DNA of 64,000 nucleotides, taken from positions 186,001 through 250,000 of the forward strand of contig SVDU01000001.1 in assembly GCA_015057705.1 (NCBI GenBank), read 5' to 3'. Below, in pieces: positions 35,199 through 43,437 of this stretch (positions are counted from its first letter, which is position 1; each line of letters begins with the position of its first letter). The position numbers and the translations under genes are program-made. This DNA comes from Paenibacillaceae bacterium (GTDB lineage: Bacteria; Bacillota; Clostridia; Lachnospirales; Lachnospiraceae). The notes under the pieces were generated by a model, which was not told the DNA's origin, did no database searches, and saw only the letters and a program-made list of their open reading frames with translations.

Positions 35199-36422
35199 TT
35201 ACGTAAGGAAGGAAAGCGTAAAAACTGTCCCTTCCTGCAGTGCGCTTTGAACGGAGATAATGCCTCCCTGACCCTCAACAATGGCTTTTGCCAGTGACAG
35301 GCCCAGACCGATTCCCTGGGTATCCAGAGATTTTTTGCTGCGGTAAAAGCGTTTAAATACGTGATGTAAATCTTCCGGTGCAATACCGGAGCCATTATCT
35401 GAAATCATGATGCGCAGCATAGCAGGGTTCCGCTTCCAGGTAACGTGGATTTTTCCTCCCCCATCGGTATGATCCAAAGCATTTTTAACAATATTTCCAA
35501 TCGCTTCGCAGGTCCACTGCTTATCGCAAATGAGGGTTTCTTCCGGTATTTCATCTACCATAATTTCTTTTCCCTCACGGGCTGCCCTTGTTGTCAGTTC
35601 ACTGACAGCCTGGGCAATTAATTCCGATAAACGACAGCTTTCTTTTTCAAAGATAATACTGCCGGCATCTAATCGGGTTATTTTCAGCATGACCTGAATG
35701 AGTTGTTCCATACGTTTTAGTGCTAATTCTGTTTTTTGGGAGTATTCTATTACGGTTTGAACATGATCCGGTTCCTCAGAAATGATTTCATGATACATGG
35801 CTAGAGCCGCAAGTGGTGTTTTCAGCTGATGTGATATGTCTGAAATAGTACTTTTTAAAAAATCTTTCGCTTTCTTCTCCGCTTCGTTTTTTGACTGCAG
35901 GATTATAGCAAGCTGGTCTACACAGGCAAAGAGACGATATATGGTTCCTTCTTTCATTTGCGGCATGTGGTAAGAAAAATTGCCTTCTGTAAAATTGGTA
36001 ATTACCTTTGCTGCCTTTAGATAGAGTTGCTCTCTTTTCCACAAAAAAATAAAGGAACCAACCAAAAGCAAACAGGATAGAATCACGCTAAAAAGCAGCA
36101 TACAGTATATGGAAATCTTATGAAAATCATTAATGAAGGGAAGAAATTCAATTGCGGTATGCTCTGTTACACCTATATTAGCAAGCAGAGTCGCACCCTC
36201 CTGACTGCTTGTTGTACTGGTAATGGCTTTGGCAATTACATCTTTTGAAACACCCTGTTGGAAAAGAGAGGTCACAACAGCATTGTCGTGGGATAGAAAC
36301 AGACCATGCATGGCTTTTACCTGAACAGCATTCAAACCAATGACAGAAAGAAAAATCAGCAAAACAAGAGTTAAAATAAACGCGGTATAATGTTTGATTT
36401 GCTTATCTTGAAAAAGGTTCAT
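35199..36422 (-). CDS. Sensor histidine kinase of the ABC-linked two-component system
   Basis: 407 aa. Two transmembrane helices (about 13-34 and 104-127) enclose an extracellular loop of about 70 residues. A HAMP-like linker follows, then the H box DISHQLKTPLAAL (His198), the N box ring (IGNIVKNALDHT) and ATP-binding G boxes (ISDNGSGIAPEDL, GIGLGLSLAKAIVEGQGG). Its start overlaps the response-regulator stop by 4 nt. The short sensor loop and the ABC neighbours resemble peptide-antibiotic sensing modules, although the kinase is not a classic BceS type. Confidence 0.93.
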   Translation of the reverse strand: MNLFQDKQIKHYTAFILTLVLLIFLSVIGLNAVQVKAMHGLFLSHDNAVVTSLFQQGVSKDVIAKAITSTTSSQEGATLLANIGVTEHTAIEFLPFINDFHKISIYCMLLFSVILSCLLLVGSFIFLWKREQLYLKAAKVITNFTEGNFSYHMPQMKEGTIYRLFACVDQLAIILQSKNEAEKKAKDFLKSTISDISHQLKTPLAALAMYHEIISEEPDHVQTVIEYSQKTELALKRMEQLIQVMLKITRLDAGSIIFEKESCRLSELIAQAVSELTTRAAREGKEIMVDEIPEETLICDKQWTCEAIGNIVKNALDHTDGGGKIHVTWKRNPAMLRIMISDNGSGIAPEDLHHVFKRFYRSKKSLDTQGIGLGLSLAKAIVEGQGGIISVQSALQEGTVFTLSFLT

Positions 36423-37120
36423 ACAGACACCTCATTCCACTGATAACCAAAACCCCGGATGGTGATTAAATGCTCCGGCTGGGATGGATCAGCTTCAATT
36501 TTTTCACGGAGCCGGCGAACGTAAACGGATAGAGTATTATCGTCCACAAAGTCGCCTGTATTGTCCCACAGTTCATTTAAAATATGATTACGGGTAATGA
36601 CCCGGTTAGAATTTCTTACTAATAAGCAGATAAGACGGTATTCTGCACTGGTTAAATCCAGAGTTTTTTCATTTAACAGCACCCGGCTTCCTAAAAGATC
36701 AATCCAAATATCACCACATTCTATTACAGTAAGGTTATTTCGACTGGATTTTCCCACTCGGCGCAGTAAGGCCCGAATCCGGGAACAAAGCTCACCCAGT
36801 TTAAAAGGTTTTGTTACATAGTCATCGCCGCCGCTGTCCAGCCCACGAATGACATTTACCTCTTCATCGGAAGCTGTTAAAAATAGAATCGGAATCTGAT
36901 ATCCCTGTTTTCTCACTTTTTCACATACTTCAAAACCCGTTCCATCCGGTAATGTCACATCAAGAATTAGTAAGTCATATTGATCGATTTTAGGTAAACA
37001 GCCTATGGCGCCTTCTACTGTACGGACAAGTTCAACATCAAAGCCATTGCGCTTTAATGAATATTTCAATCCATCTACTAAACTGATGTCATCTTCTAAA
37101 AGTAAAATCCGATTGCTCAT
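36419..37120 (-). CDS. OmpR-family response regulator
   Basis: 233 aa. The receiver has phospho-acceptor Asp54 (LILDVTLPDG), acidic residues at 10-11 and Lys104 (VTKPFK). The C-terminal winged helix ends in YVRRLREKIEADPSQPEHLITIRGFGYQW, standard for OmpR/PhoB. The frame extends upstream into the PanE-like gene, but AAAGGAGG lies 7 nt before ATG 37120. First gene of a regulator-kinase-ATPase-permease set. The PanE-like stop codon is only about 31 nt upstream, so read-through from it is likely. Confidence 0.94.
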   Translation of the reverse strand: MSNRILLLEDDISLVDGLKYSLKRNGFDVELVRTVEGAIGCLPKIDQYDLLILDVTLPDGTGFEVCEKVRKQGYQIPILFLTASDEEVNVIRGLDSGGDDYVTKPFKLGELCSRIRALLRRVGKSSRNNLTVIECGDIWIDLLGSRVLLNEKTLDLTSAEYRLICLLVRNSNRVITRNHILNELWDNTGDFVDDNTLSVYVRRLREKIEADPSQPEHLITIRGFGYQWNEVSV

Positions 37121-37151
37121 CATACCTCCTCCTTTTGCTTCTGGGTTGGAT

Positions 37152-38075
37152 TTAAGAAATATAATTGGATTCCATATCTTTGATTTTTTCATAAAGCATA
37201 TCATTTATGGGAACAGGAAGACCGTGTTTAGCGGCAAGTCTGCGTACTGTGCCTGAAAACATCTCTACTTCCGATGGTCTGTGGGCGATCCCATCCTGAC
37301 GCATGGATGGAACTCCCTCTGGTGAAAGGGTTTTTAAGAGTTCTATGTAAGCTTCCAGGTCGCTTTCTGTCAGGGTAATGCCTTCTTTTTGTGCTAGCAA
37401 TATTACTTCTCTCATGGCTCCGACTAATGTATCGTATCGGGTACCTGGAGTAAGAGCCTGGGCATAATTGACCTCATATGCCATACAGGTCTGATTGATG
37501 CCAACGTTTAACATGAATTTCCCCCAAAGCCGTTTTAAAATATCGTTCTCGGTACGATAGGAGATTCTGGCGGAATCAAAATATCTGGTTAAGGCATCGA
37601 GCCGATTTTCCTGTCCCTTTATTCTGGTGCCAAGACATAATTCTCCGGACCTGGTATAGGTTAAATCGGTACCGAACTTCATGGCATCCATTCCCTGGGC
37701 GATACAATAGAGTACTTTTTCTTCGCCATAGCGTTTGCCTGCTATAGCTTCGCTGTCAATCCCGTTCATAACTGAGATTATGGTGGTATCAGGACCCACT
37801 GAGGAAGCTATTATATCTAGTGCTGATGGCAGGGCGTTGTATTTAACCGCTATAATTATCAAATCTGCTGGAAATGCTTTTTCAGGTGCTTTCATGGGAA
37901 AAGCCCAGGGGGTTCCATTTATTGTAAAAGTCATTTTCTGATAGCGCTCAATTCGTTTCTGGTCAGCAAGAAAATAGACGGAATCAGGTCCAAATGCAGA
38001 GCTGATCTGGCTTGCATATAACATACCTAGTGCACCCATTCCTACGATAGCAGTCTTTTTTATTTCTTTGTTCAT
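37152..38075 (-). CDS. Ketopantoate reductase (PanE/ApbA) family oxidoreductase
   Basis: 307 aa. The N-terminal NAD(P)-binding motif is GMGALG in AIVGMGALGMLYA. The middle LWGKFMLNVGINQTCMAYEVNYAQAL and the C-terminal RQDGIAHRPSEVEMFSGTV, NDMLYEKIKDME are the ApbA C-terminal domain. Members reduce 2-dehydropantoate or related 2-oxo acids. RBS AGGGAGGG precedes the ATG. Two fragments of a related gene lie at 30283-30324 and 32050-32079. The genuine substrate is not settled by context. Confidence 0.9.
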   Translation of the reverse strand: MNKEIKKTAIVGMGALGMLYASQISSAFGPDSVYFLADQKRIERYQKMTFTINGTPWAFPMKAPEKAFPADLIIIAVKYNALPSALDIIASSVGPDTTIISVMNGIDSEAIAGKRYGEEKVLYCIAQGMDAMKFGTDLTYTRSGELCLGTRIKGQENRLDALTRYFDSARISYRTENDILKRLWGKFMLNVGINQTCMAYEVNYAQALTPGTRYDTLVGAMREVILLAQKEGITLTESDLEAYIELLKTLSPEGVPSMRQDGIAHRPSEVEMFSGTVRRLAAKHGLPVPINDMLYEKIKDMESNYIS

Positions 38076-38164
38076 GTTGTCCCTCCCTGGAATTAAATTA
38101 CCAAAATATAAGTTATAAAATTAATCTTATCATAGATGCTTTGCTTTTGAAATATGAAGATCCA

Positions 38165-39172
38165 TTATCTGGCAATCCAAAACTGAAACAAATCATTGTC
38201 TACGATATCTTCTATATTTAAAATATCTGATATTTCCATAATTCCTTTTTTTAATGTGGGATCTGCCATTCGCTTTGCTGATTCAGCAGCAATCAGTCCA
38301 GTAAATCTTCCTTCGTCATGTCCCCACGCATACAGGTTTTTCTTACCGGACTGAATAGACACGATAAAAATATCTGAACCAATTTTGGGATTCCTAAGTA
38401 ATGTTTCTGCCATATTATATATTTTTTTATATTTTAACAATTTGAGAAGTCCAAGTTTATTTGCCCAATATAAGAATATAGTTATAATAGACTGATCAAA
38501 TCCCAGATAAGTAGTAAATATCTTATCTTTATATTTATTATTTAACATATGCTGGTCAACAAAGTTAAAATTAAACGAATAAAATCGCTTCTGCATGCTC
38601 TCCATTTTGTTTTTTTTAGTAAATGGTCTCATATATCCATGAATGCGATGATTGTAGTTTTTAGTAAAATTATCCAGAGTCCATTTTATGGCGGCATCTC
38701 CGTGTTTTTCGCCCATCCCTAAAATAAGCTGTATATCAATATATTTTTCTGTGGGATACATTTGTACAAATTTTTCTGCCATGAGATTTGTAAGTCCAGG
38801 AGCAAGGCCAATTCCAAGCAAAATCTTGCTTGTGCCCTTAAGTTCAAGTTTACGAATCTTATCAATATATTCTGAATTTGCAGTGACATCCATATAATCG
38901 ATTCCGTTTTTATCACAATATTCTACCAGGAGGGTATTCTCCTGATCGACACAAACAATAACCCAGCCTACATTTTGCAATAGTGCAAAATCAATTTTAA
39001 GAATATCCATTACGCAGATTTCTGCTTTTAGTTGTTCTTTTTGAATGAACTTTTTCATTTTCTCTTCATTTCGTCCTGCCAGGATCAAACTGTAGTTTTT
39101 CAGTTCTTTCGTAATAGACTGGCCAACCTTACCATGCCCGCCAATAACCATGATTTTACGATCTGGATTCAT
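38165..39172 (-). CDS. Saccharopine dehydrogenase-like NAD(P)-binding protein
   Basis: 335 aa. N-terminal Rossmann motif IMVIGGHGKVGQS, then ENTLLVEYCDKNGIDYMDVTAN and LGIGLAPGLTNLMAEKFVQ, which are hallmarks of the saccharopine dehydrogenase NADP-binding family. The C-terminal domain is Lys/Tyr-rich and less familiar. The frame opens at a GTG (39181), but that codon is part of the ribosome binding site AGAGGTG of ATG 39172. It begins 19 nt after the methyltransferase/MarR fusion gene and is surely in its operon. Reaction unknown. Confidence 0.82.
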   Translation of the reverse strand: MNPDRKIMVIGGHGKVGQSITKELKNYSLILAGRNEEKMKKFIQKEQLKAEICVMDILKIDFALLQNVGWVIVCVDQENTLLVEYCDKNGIDYMDVTANSEYIDKIRKLELKGTSKILLGIGLAPGLTNLMAEKFVQMYPTEKYIDIQLILGMGEKHGDAAIKWTLDNFTKNYNHRIHGYMRPFTKKNKMESMQKRFYSFNFNFVDQHMLNNKYKDKIFTTYLGFDQSIITIFLYWANKLGLLKLLKYKKIYNMAETLLRNPKIGSDIFIVSIQSGKKNLYAWGHDEGRFTGLIAAESAKRMADPTLKKGIMEISDILNIEDIVDNDLFQFWIAR

Positions 39173-39191
39173 TTTGTTCACCTCTTTCGGA

Positions 39192-40628
39192 TTACGAGTG
39201 ATTTTGTATTAAACCGATAGCATGTTCTAAAAATCCTTTAATAGTTGCTAAATTTTCACTGGAAGTACCATTGAGAAAATCAAAAAGTGATTGATCATTA
39301 TTATTATGATATTTTTCATGAGCCTTGTAGGTAGCATTTCCCTTTTCCGTCAAATAAAGTAAATAACGTTTTTTATCTTCCGGATCATCTTTTTTGACGA
39401 TTAAATCTCTCTCTGATAATTTCTGTAAAGTCTTATGAACAACCGGTCTTGTTATACCATATTTCCTCGCAAGCTCAGCGCTGTGAATTCCCGGATAATC
39501 TCCAATTGTTTTAATCATGTGAATTTCTCCGCGATGAAAAGTCATATCCTCACTTCCAAAATTGAGAATATTCGTTTTAGAATTTGAAATACTTTCCGTT
39601 AATTCAATAAATGAGTTGATTACATCTTTTGAATTCACAGATTCATTCTTTTCCTCTTTTCTGTAAATGTAACCCTCAAACATAGCAACCCTCACCCTGT
39701 CGATTGGAGTAAGACCACACGTTTGCAATGCTGTTTCTATATCCTGAGCACCAGGAGGTAAGGGGATGCCATCCAGAAACCCAGACAACCAGCTTAACAT
39801 ATTAGCAGGAACAGCGTCTTTTTCTTCTGCAAACTGCCCTATAATAAACAAATAACCACCGTATTCTAATGAATCAGACACTTTCTTTATAAAATCAGTT
39901 AAATCACCCTCAACAAAGTTCAGAACGCCTGAGGCAATAACCATATTATAAAGTCCGCCTAAAGGGTCATGATTGAAATCACCTGAAATCACCTGAACCT
40001 TTTGCTGTACCCCATATTTCTCCACAATTTCCCTTGTAACCTTAGATACATCCGGCGTTTCCATAACGGTAGCTTTACTGTTCGGGTAATGTTTGATCAG
40101 TTCAACATCCAGAATACCTGCTCCGCCTCCCAGATCCAGAATGTTGAGACCCTCATTATGATCAGGAAACAGCTTGTTTACTTCATTCATAAATGCCTGT
40201 ACACGTCCGGAGTACATTTCAGGAATAGACAAACGGGCAAGTTCAGAAAAATTATAAGTCTCGTTATTTACGGAAGAAACTGACTTTATCTTTTCCTCCA
40301 GTTGTCCAAGAGAGGTCATCTTTTCCCGAAATAACAGTGTATCACCAAGAAACACATTGCTGTTGCGGGATAAAAAGTTTCTTGTTTCTGGTGTATTTCT
40401 ATAATATTCTTCCTGCTTATTCACCAAACCACAGGAGACCAGTGATAACAGCATGAGTTCCATTTGATGTTTGTCACAATTGATCGCTTCTGCTACCGTT
40501 TGTGCAGTTTGAGGTGTATCAAGATAGGAAAAAATATTCAAACGTATTGCAGCAAAAAGCAATTGGGCTTCCTGGTAATTGTGCATGACTCTATAATAAC
40601 GCTTTGGACTGTTTTCTACTTCAAACAT
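39192..40628 (-). CDS. O-methyltransferase fused to a MarR-type DNA-binding domain
   Basis: 478 aa. Residues 1-90 form the winged dimerisation region of plant-like O-methyltransferases (YQEAQLLFAAIRLNIFSYL, then LVNKQEEYYRNTPETRNFL). Residues about 155-320 form the SAM-binding domain, with motif I NILDLGGGAGILDVEL and LEYGGYLFIIG. From about 370 a complete MarR winged helix follows (IKTIGDYPGIHSAELARKYGITRPVVHKTLQKL, wing DDPEDKKRYLLYLTEKG). RBS AAAGGAGAAG precedes ATG. This domain pairing is unusual, and the frame runs cleanly through the joint. It may act as a regulator that senses SAM or a methyl acceptor. Confidence 0.85.
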   Translation of the reverse strand: MFEVENSPKRYYRVMHNYQEAQLLFAAIRLNIFSYLDTPQTAQTVAEAINCDKHQMELMLLSLVSCGLVNKQEEYYRNTPETRNFLSRNSNVFLGDTLLFREKMTSLGQLEEKIKSVSSVNNETYNFSELARLSIPEMYSGRVQAFMNEVNKLFPDHNEGLNILDLGGGAGILDVELIKHYPNSKATVMETPDVSKVTREIVEKYGVQQKVQVISGDFNHDPLGGLYNMVIASGVLNFVEGDLTDFIKKVSDSLEYGGYLFIIGQFAEEKDAVPANMLSWLSGFLDGIPLPPGAQDIETALQTCGLTPIDRVRVAMFEGYIYRKEEKNESVNSKDVINSFIELTESISNSKTNILNFGSEDMTFHRGEIHMIKTIGDYPGIHSAELARKYGITRPVVHKTLQKLSERDLIVKKDDPEDKKRYLLYLTEKGNATYKAHEKYHNNNDQSLFDFLNGTSSENLATIKGFLEHAIGLIQNHS

Positions 40629-40671
40629 AAATTACTTCTCCTTTTTTATAATAATTATTCTTACTATTGTT

Positions 40672-40701
40672 ATCCTAGCATACAATTGATTTGTTTGTCA
40701 A
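40672..40701 (-). promoter_or_regulatory. Promoter of the methyltransferase/MarR operon
   Basis: On the minus strand: TTGACA (40701-40696), an 18-nt spacer and TAGGAT (40677-40672). The palindrome AATAATTATT (40650-40659) lies between the -10 and the start codon and could be a MarR-type autoregulatory site. Confidence 0.65.
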
Positions 40702-40716
40702 TGAAACATTATTAGC

Positions 40717-40767
40717 TTGCACAAGAAAAGCCCACCATCGGCGGGAATGCGATTGTTGGTGGGCTTT
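40717..40767 (-). terminator. Terminator of the LysR-apbE operon
   Basis: AAAGCCCACC (40727-40736) pairs with GGTGGGCTTT (40758-40767). Read on the minus strand the stem is followed by TTTTCTTG, immediately after the apbE stop codon. Confidence 0.85.
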
Positions 40768-40770
40768 AAG

Positions 40771-41709
40771 TTACATACTGAATGGATGAATTCGTCCCAT
40801 AAGATTTTCCGTGCAGGCCAGTTTTCCATCTAAGGTTATTACGACAGCACCCAAATCGTTCATCTTGTTCATTCTACGAATGATTGACACTGCATCCAGT
40901 CCAAACAATTCTGTGGTATAAATATCACAGTCCAGGGACCGGTCAGCGACCACAGTCAGAGAAGCAATATTACTTTCCATTGGATAGCCGGTTTTGCTGT
41001 TAAAAATATGATGGTATTTACTGCCTTCCTTTTCAAGGACTCTTTCGTAAATTCCTGATGTTACAACGGACTGATTTCTTATTTTAACCAGTGCAGCCGC
41101 ATTTCCTCTGGGCAAAAACGGGTTCTGGATTCCCACGTTCCAGTCACTGCCATCGGAGGGGGAGTCTCCATGCACCAGCACATTGCCGCCCATATCTACC
41201 ATAGCTGAAACCACGCCGTGATCTTTAAAAAACTCCATGACTTTATCTGCAAAATAACCTTTGGCAACGGCTCCCAGGTCGATCTCCATTCCTTTTTTTT
41301 GCAGATATACGGTTTTGTTATCATCGTCCAGTTGTATATTCTCAGGATTTAATAGTTCCAGCACTTTTTCTATAGACTCTTTATCCGGTACATGTGCTTC
41401 GGTAAAACCGATTCTCCATAGCTTTATTAACGGTCCAATTGCAATGTTTAAAAATGAATTTTCATTCAGACTATGCTTTTTCCCTGCTTTTATCAGTTCA
41501 TACAGCTCCTCATCCACCTTTTGGGGTGAGATCCCAGCCATTTTTTTAATTACCCCAAGCTGGGAGTGATCACTGTTGGCACTAAAGATCTCATTATAAC
41601 GGATTAGCATTTCTTCCGCCTTTTTTGCCAGCATTTCTGTTTCTTCTCCCATAATATAAAGAGATATTTTTGTTCCCATAAGATATATAATCTTTGTATA
41701 CTCTGTCAT
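40771..41709 (-). CDS. apbE: ApbE, FAD:protein FMN transferase
   Basis: 312-aa enzyme that attaches FMN covalently to Thr/Ser in FMN_bind domains. Family blocks: KLWRIGF, IDLGAVAKGYFADKVMEFF, MVDMGGNVLVHG, the VTSGIYER segment, and the HHIFNSKTGYPMESNIASLTVVA block. No lipobox or signal peptide is present, so it is cytoplasmic. ATG 41709 has GGGAGA 6 nt upstream and follows the LysR stop by 1 nt. Its probable client is the FMN_bind domain of the reductase at 43438, across the divergent promoter. Confidence 0.94.
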   Translation of the reverse strand: MTEYTKIIYLMGTKISLYIMGEETEMLAKKAEEMLIRYNEIFSANSDHSQLGVIKKMAGISPQKVDEELYELIKAGKKHSLNENSFLNIAIGPLIKLWRIGFTEAHVPDKESIEKVLELLNPENIQLDDDNKTVYLQKKGMEIDLGAVAKGYFADKVMEFFKDHGVVSAMVDMGGNVLVHGDSPSDGSDWNVGIQNPFLPRGNAAALVKIRNQSVVTSGIYERVLEKEGSKYHHIFNSKTGYPMESNIASLTVVADRSLDCDIYTTELFGLDAVSIIRRMNKMNDLGAVVITLDGKLACTENLMGRIHPFSM

Positions 41710-41710
41710 T

Positions 41711-42649
41711 TCATTCTCCCAGATCGGAATTGTTCTGCCCATGAATCAAAAAGGCATTTATCAGGTCATGATCAATGTTGGATAGTTTTCTTTCATTGTG
41801 GTATGCTATGAAGTAGTCTAAGCTTAGTTCGTCTATGGGTATCTGATAGAGATTATATTCCGACGGACTTTCCTTCACATAGACGCTTTCTGGAATAAAA
41901 GTGATTCCTAAATTACCAGTGGCAAGCTTTAAAATGGTATTGATCTCTGTGCTCTCCATAATAATGTTGGGTTCAACCTTATAAAGGTTTAGCAATTGAT
42001 CAATCTGTTTTCTGATGGCGGAACCTTTGGAGGTGAGAACCAGCTTTTGGCATAAGATTTTACTCATGTCGATGCTGCCTTCCGAAATGCCGGCTGTATC
42101 TTCCTGATACAGATCACTGCAGCGGGGGATCACAGCCCGGTATCTGTGTCTGCCCCAGCTGACAGAGTTTAAGTTGGGTGAAATATTTCTTGAATTTTGC
42201 CCAATCCAGAAATCCAGTTCATTGTTTTGGGTCAGCTTCTCATTTTTTTCAGGCAGACTTTCTAATAGCTCTATTCTGCAGTCTGGATGGAGGGTTAGAA
42301 AATCGGGCAGAAAAAGAGGTAAAAGATAGGTGCCAAGGCTGGGAAGAACCCCTATTTTTATAACCGTTTTGTCAATATCTGATACATCGGATATTTCCCT
42401 TAGCAGCTTTGCATAATTATTTTCTAATGAGGTCAGATATTGATAATAGATCTTTCCCTGTTCGGTTAACCGGTAAGGCAGCTTGTTCCGGGTGATCAGT
42501 TCGCAGTTTAATTCATTTTCCACTCTTTTAATCACCTGCGTCAGATATGGTTGAGAAATATAAAGGGATTTGGCAGCCTTGCCATAGTTACTGTATTTTA
42601 AAATGGCATCAATATAATACAGAATTTCCTGAGAAGAGATTTTCGACAT
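41711..42649 (-). CDS. LysR-family transcriptional regulator
   Basis: 312 aa. Helix-turn-helix at residues about 15-45 (YSNYGKAAKSLYISQPYLTQVIKRVENELN), then the LysR effector domain. It is divergent from the FMN reductase/reductase operon and co-transcribed with apbE, the classic layout for control of the divergent genes. A perfect 16-bp palindrome lies in the shared upstream region. The effector is presumably the substrate of the reductase. Confidence 0.94.
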   Translation of the reverse strand: MSKISSQEILYYIDAILKYSNYGKAAKSLYISQPYLTQVIKRVENELNCELITRNKLPYRLTEQGKIYYQYLTSLENNYAKLLREISDVSDIDKTVIKIGVLPSLGTYLLPLFLPDFLTLHPDCRIELLESLPEKNEKLTQNNELDFWIGQNSRNISPNLNSVSWGRHRYRAVIPRCSDLYQEDTAGISEGSIDMSKILCQKLVLTSKGSAIRKQIDQLLNLYKVEPNIIMESTEINTILKLATGNLGITFIPESVYVKESPSEYNLYQIPIDELSLDYFIAYHNERKLSNIDHDLINAFLIHGQNNSDLGE

Positions 42650-42701
42650 TTTATTCCTTTCTTTGAGAAATAATTTGCTTTATTTTCTATTATTTTTGAT
42701 T

Positions 42702-42717
42702 ATAACAAATTTGTTAT
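42702..42717. promoter_or_regulatory. Palindromic operator for the LysR regulator
   Basis: ATAACAAATTTGTTAT is a perfect 16-bp palindrome, containing the T-N11-A spacing typical of LysR boxes. It lies 53 nt before the LysR start and 107 nt before the FMN reductase start. Confidence 0.65.
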
Positions 42718-42823
42718 CAAACTTCAATAAATAACTATTAGATAATATAGGTACGATGTGTTAAAATTATATCAAACACATAATTACAACTGTGAGAACT
42801 TAATGGATAGGAAGGAGATTACT

Positions 42824-43423
42824 ATGAAATATTTAGCAATCGTGGGCACGAATTCAGATGTGTCAACTAATCGCATGCTGCTTCAATTTATGCAAAAACA
42901 TTTTTCCAGTGAGGCGGAGATTGAATTATATGAAATTAAAGATTTACCAGCCTTTATGGAACCAGAGGATTTAGAAGTTCCTGAAAAGGTAGAGGAGTTA
43001 TCCGATAAAATCTTAAATGCAGACGGTGTTATTATAGCAACTCCGGAGTATGATCATGCCATACCTGCAGTTTTAAAGAGTGCTCTTGAATGGATCAGCT
43101 ATACAAGTCAGGCGCTTACAGATAAGCCGGTTTTAATTGTAGGGGCATCCCATGGTACTCTTGGTTCTTCCCGTGCACAGGCCCACTTAAGACAGATTCT
43201 TGATTCTCCTGAGCTGGCAGCCAGAATTATGCCAAGCAGCGAGTTCCTGTTAGGAAAATCACAAGGCGCATTTGATAATGCCGGAGATCTCATCTATCCG
43301 GACAAGTTAACGGAGCTTGATGAAATTTTCAGGGAATTTGTTCTGTTTACGGATATCACAACGAAACTTTTGGCAGAAAAGGTTCAGAAGAAAAGCGCAA
43401 AAAAATTCACTTGGCAAGAGTAG
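42824..43423 (+). CDS. NADPH-dependent FMN reductase family protein
   Basis: 199-aa flavodoxin-fold protein. [16 protein letters not shown] is the phosphate-binding loop and [21 protein letters not shown] is the family hallmark. ATG 42824 has GAAGGAG 7 nt upstream; the longer frame from 42758 lacks a site. It is strikingly like the N-terminal domain of the next gene product, so one arose by duplication of the other. Probably an electron donor or flavin supplier for the reductase. Confidence 0.92.
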   Translation: MKYLAIVGTNSDVSTNRMLLQFMQKHFSSEAEIELYEIKDLPAFMEPEDLEVPEKVEELSDKILNADGVIIATPEYDHAIPAVLKSALEWISYTSQALTDKPVLIVGASHGTLGSSRAQAHLRQILDSPELAARIMPSSEFLLGKSQGAFDNAGDLIYPDKLTELDEIFREFVLFTDITTKLLAEKVQKKSAKKFTWQE

Positions 43424-43437
43424 GAGGATTCATATCA

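Noticed and set aside
32090-37120. Assigning the module as a true BceRS-BceAB system
   Set aside because: The kinase has a 70-residue extracellular loop and the permease has two FtsX blocks with two extracellular domains, unlike the classic Bce layout. Only a general peptide-ABC label is safe.
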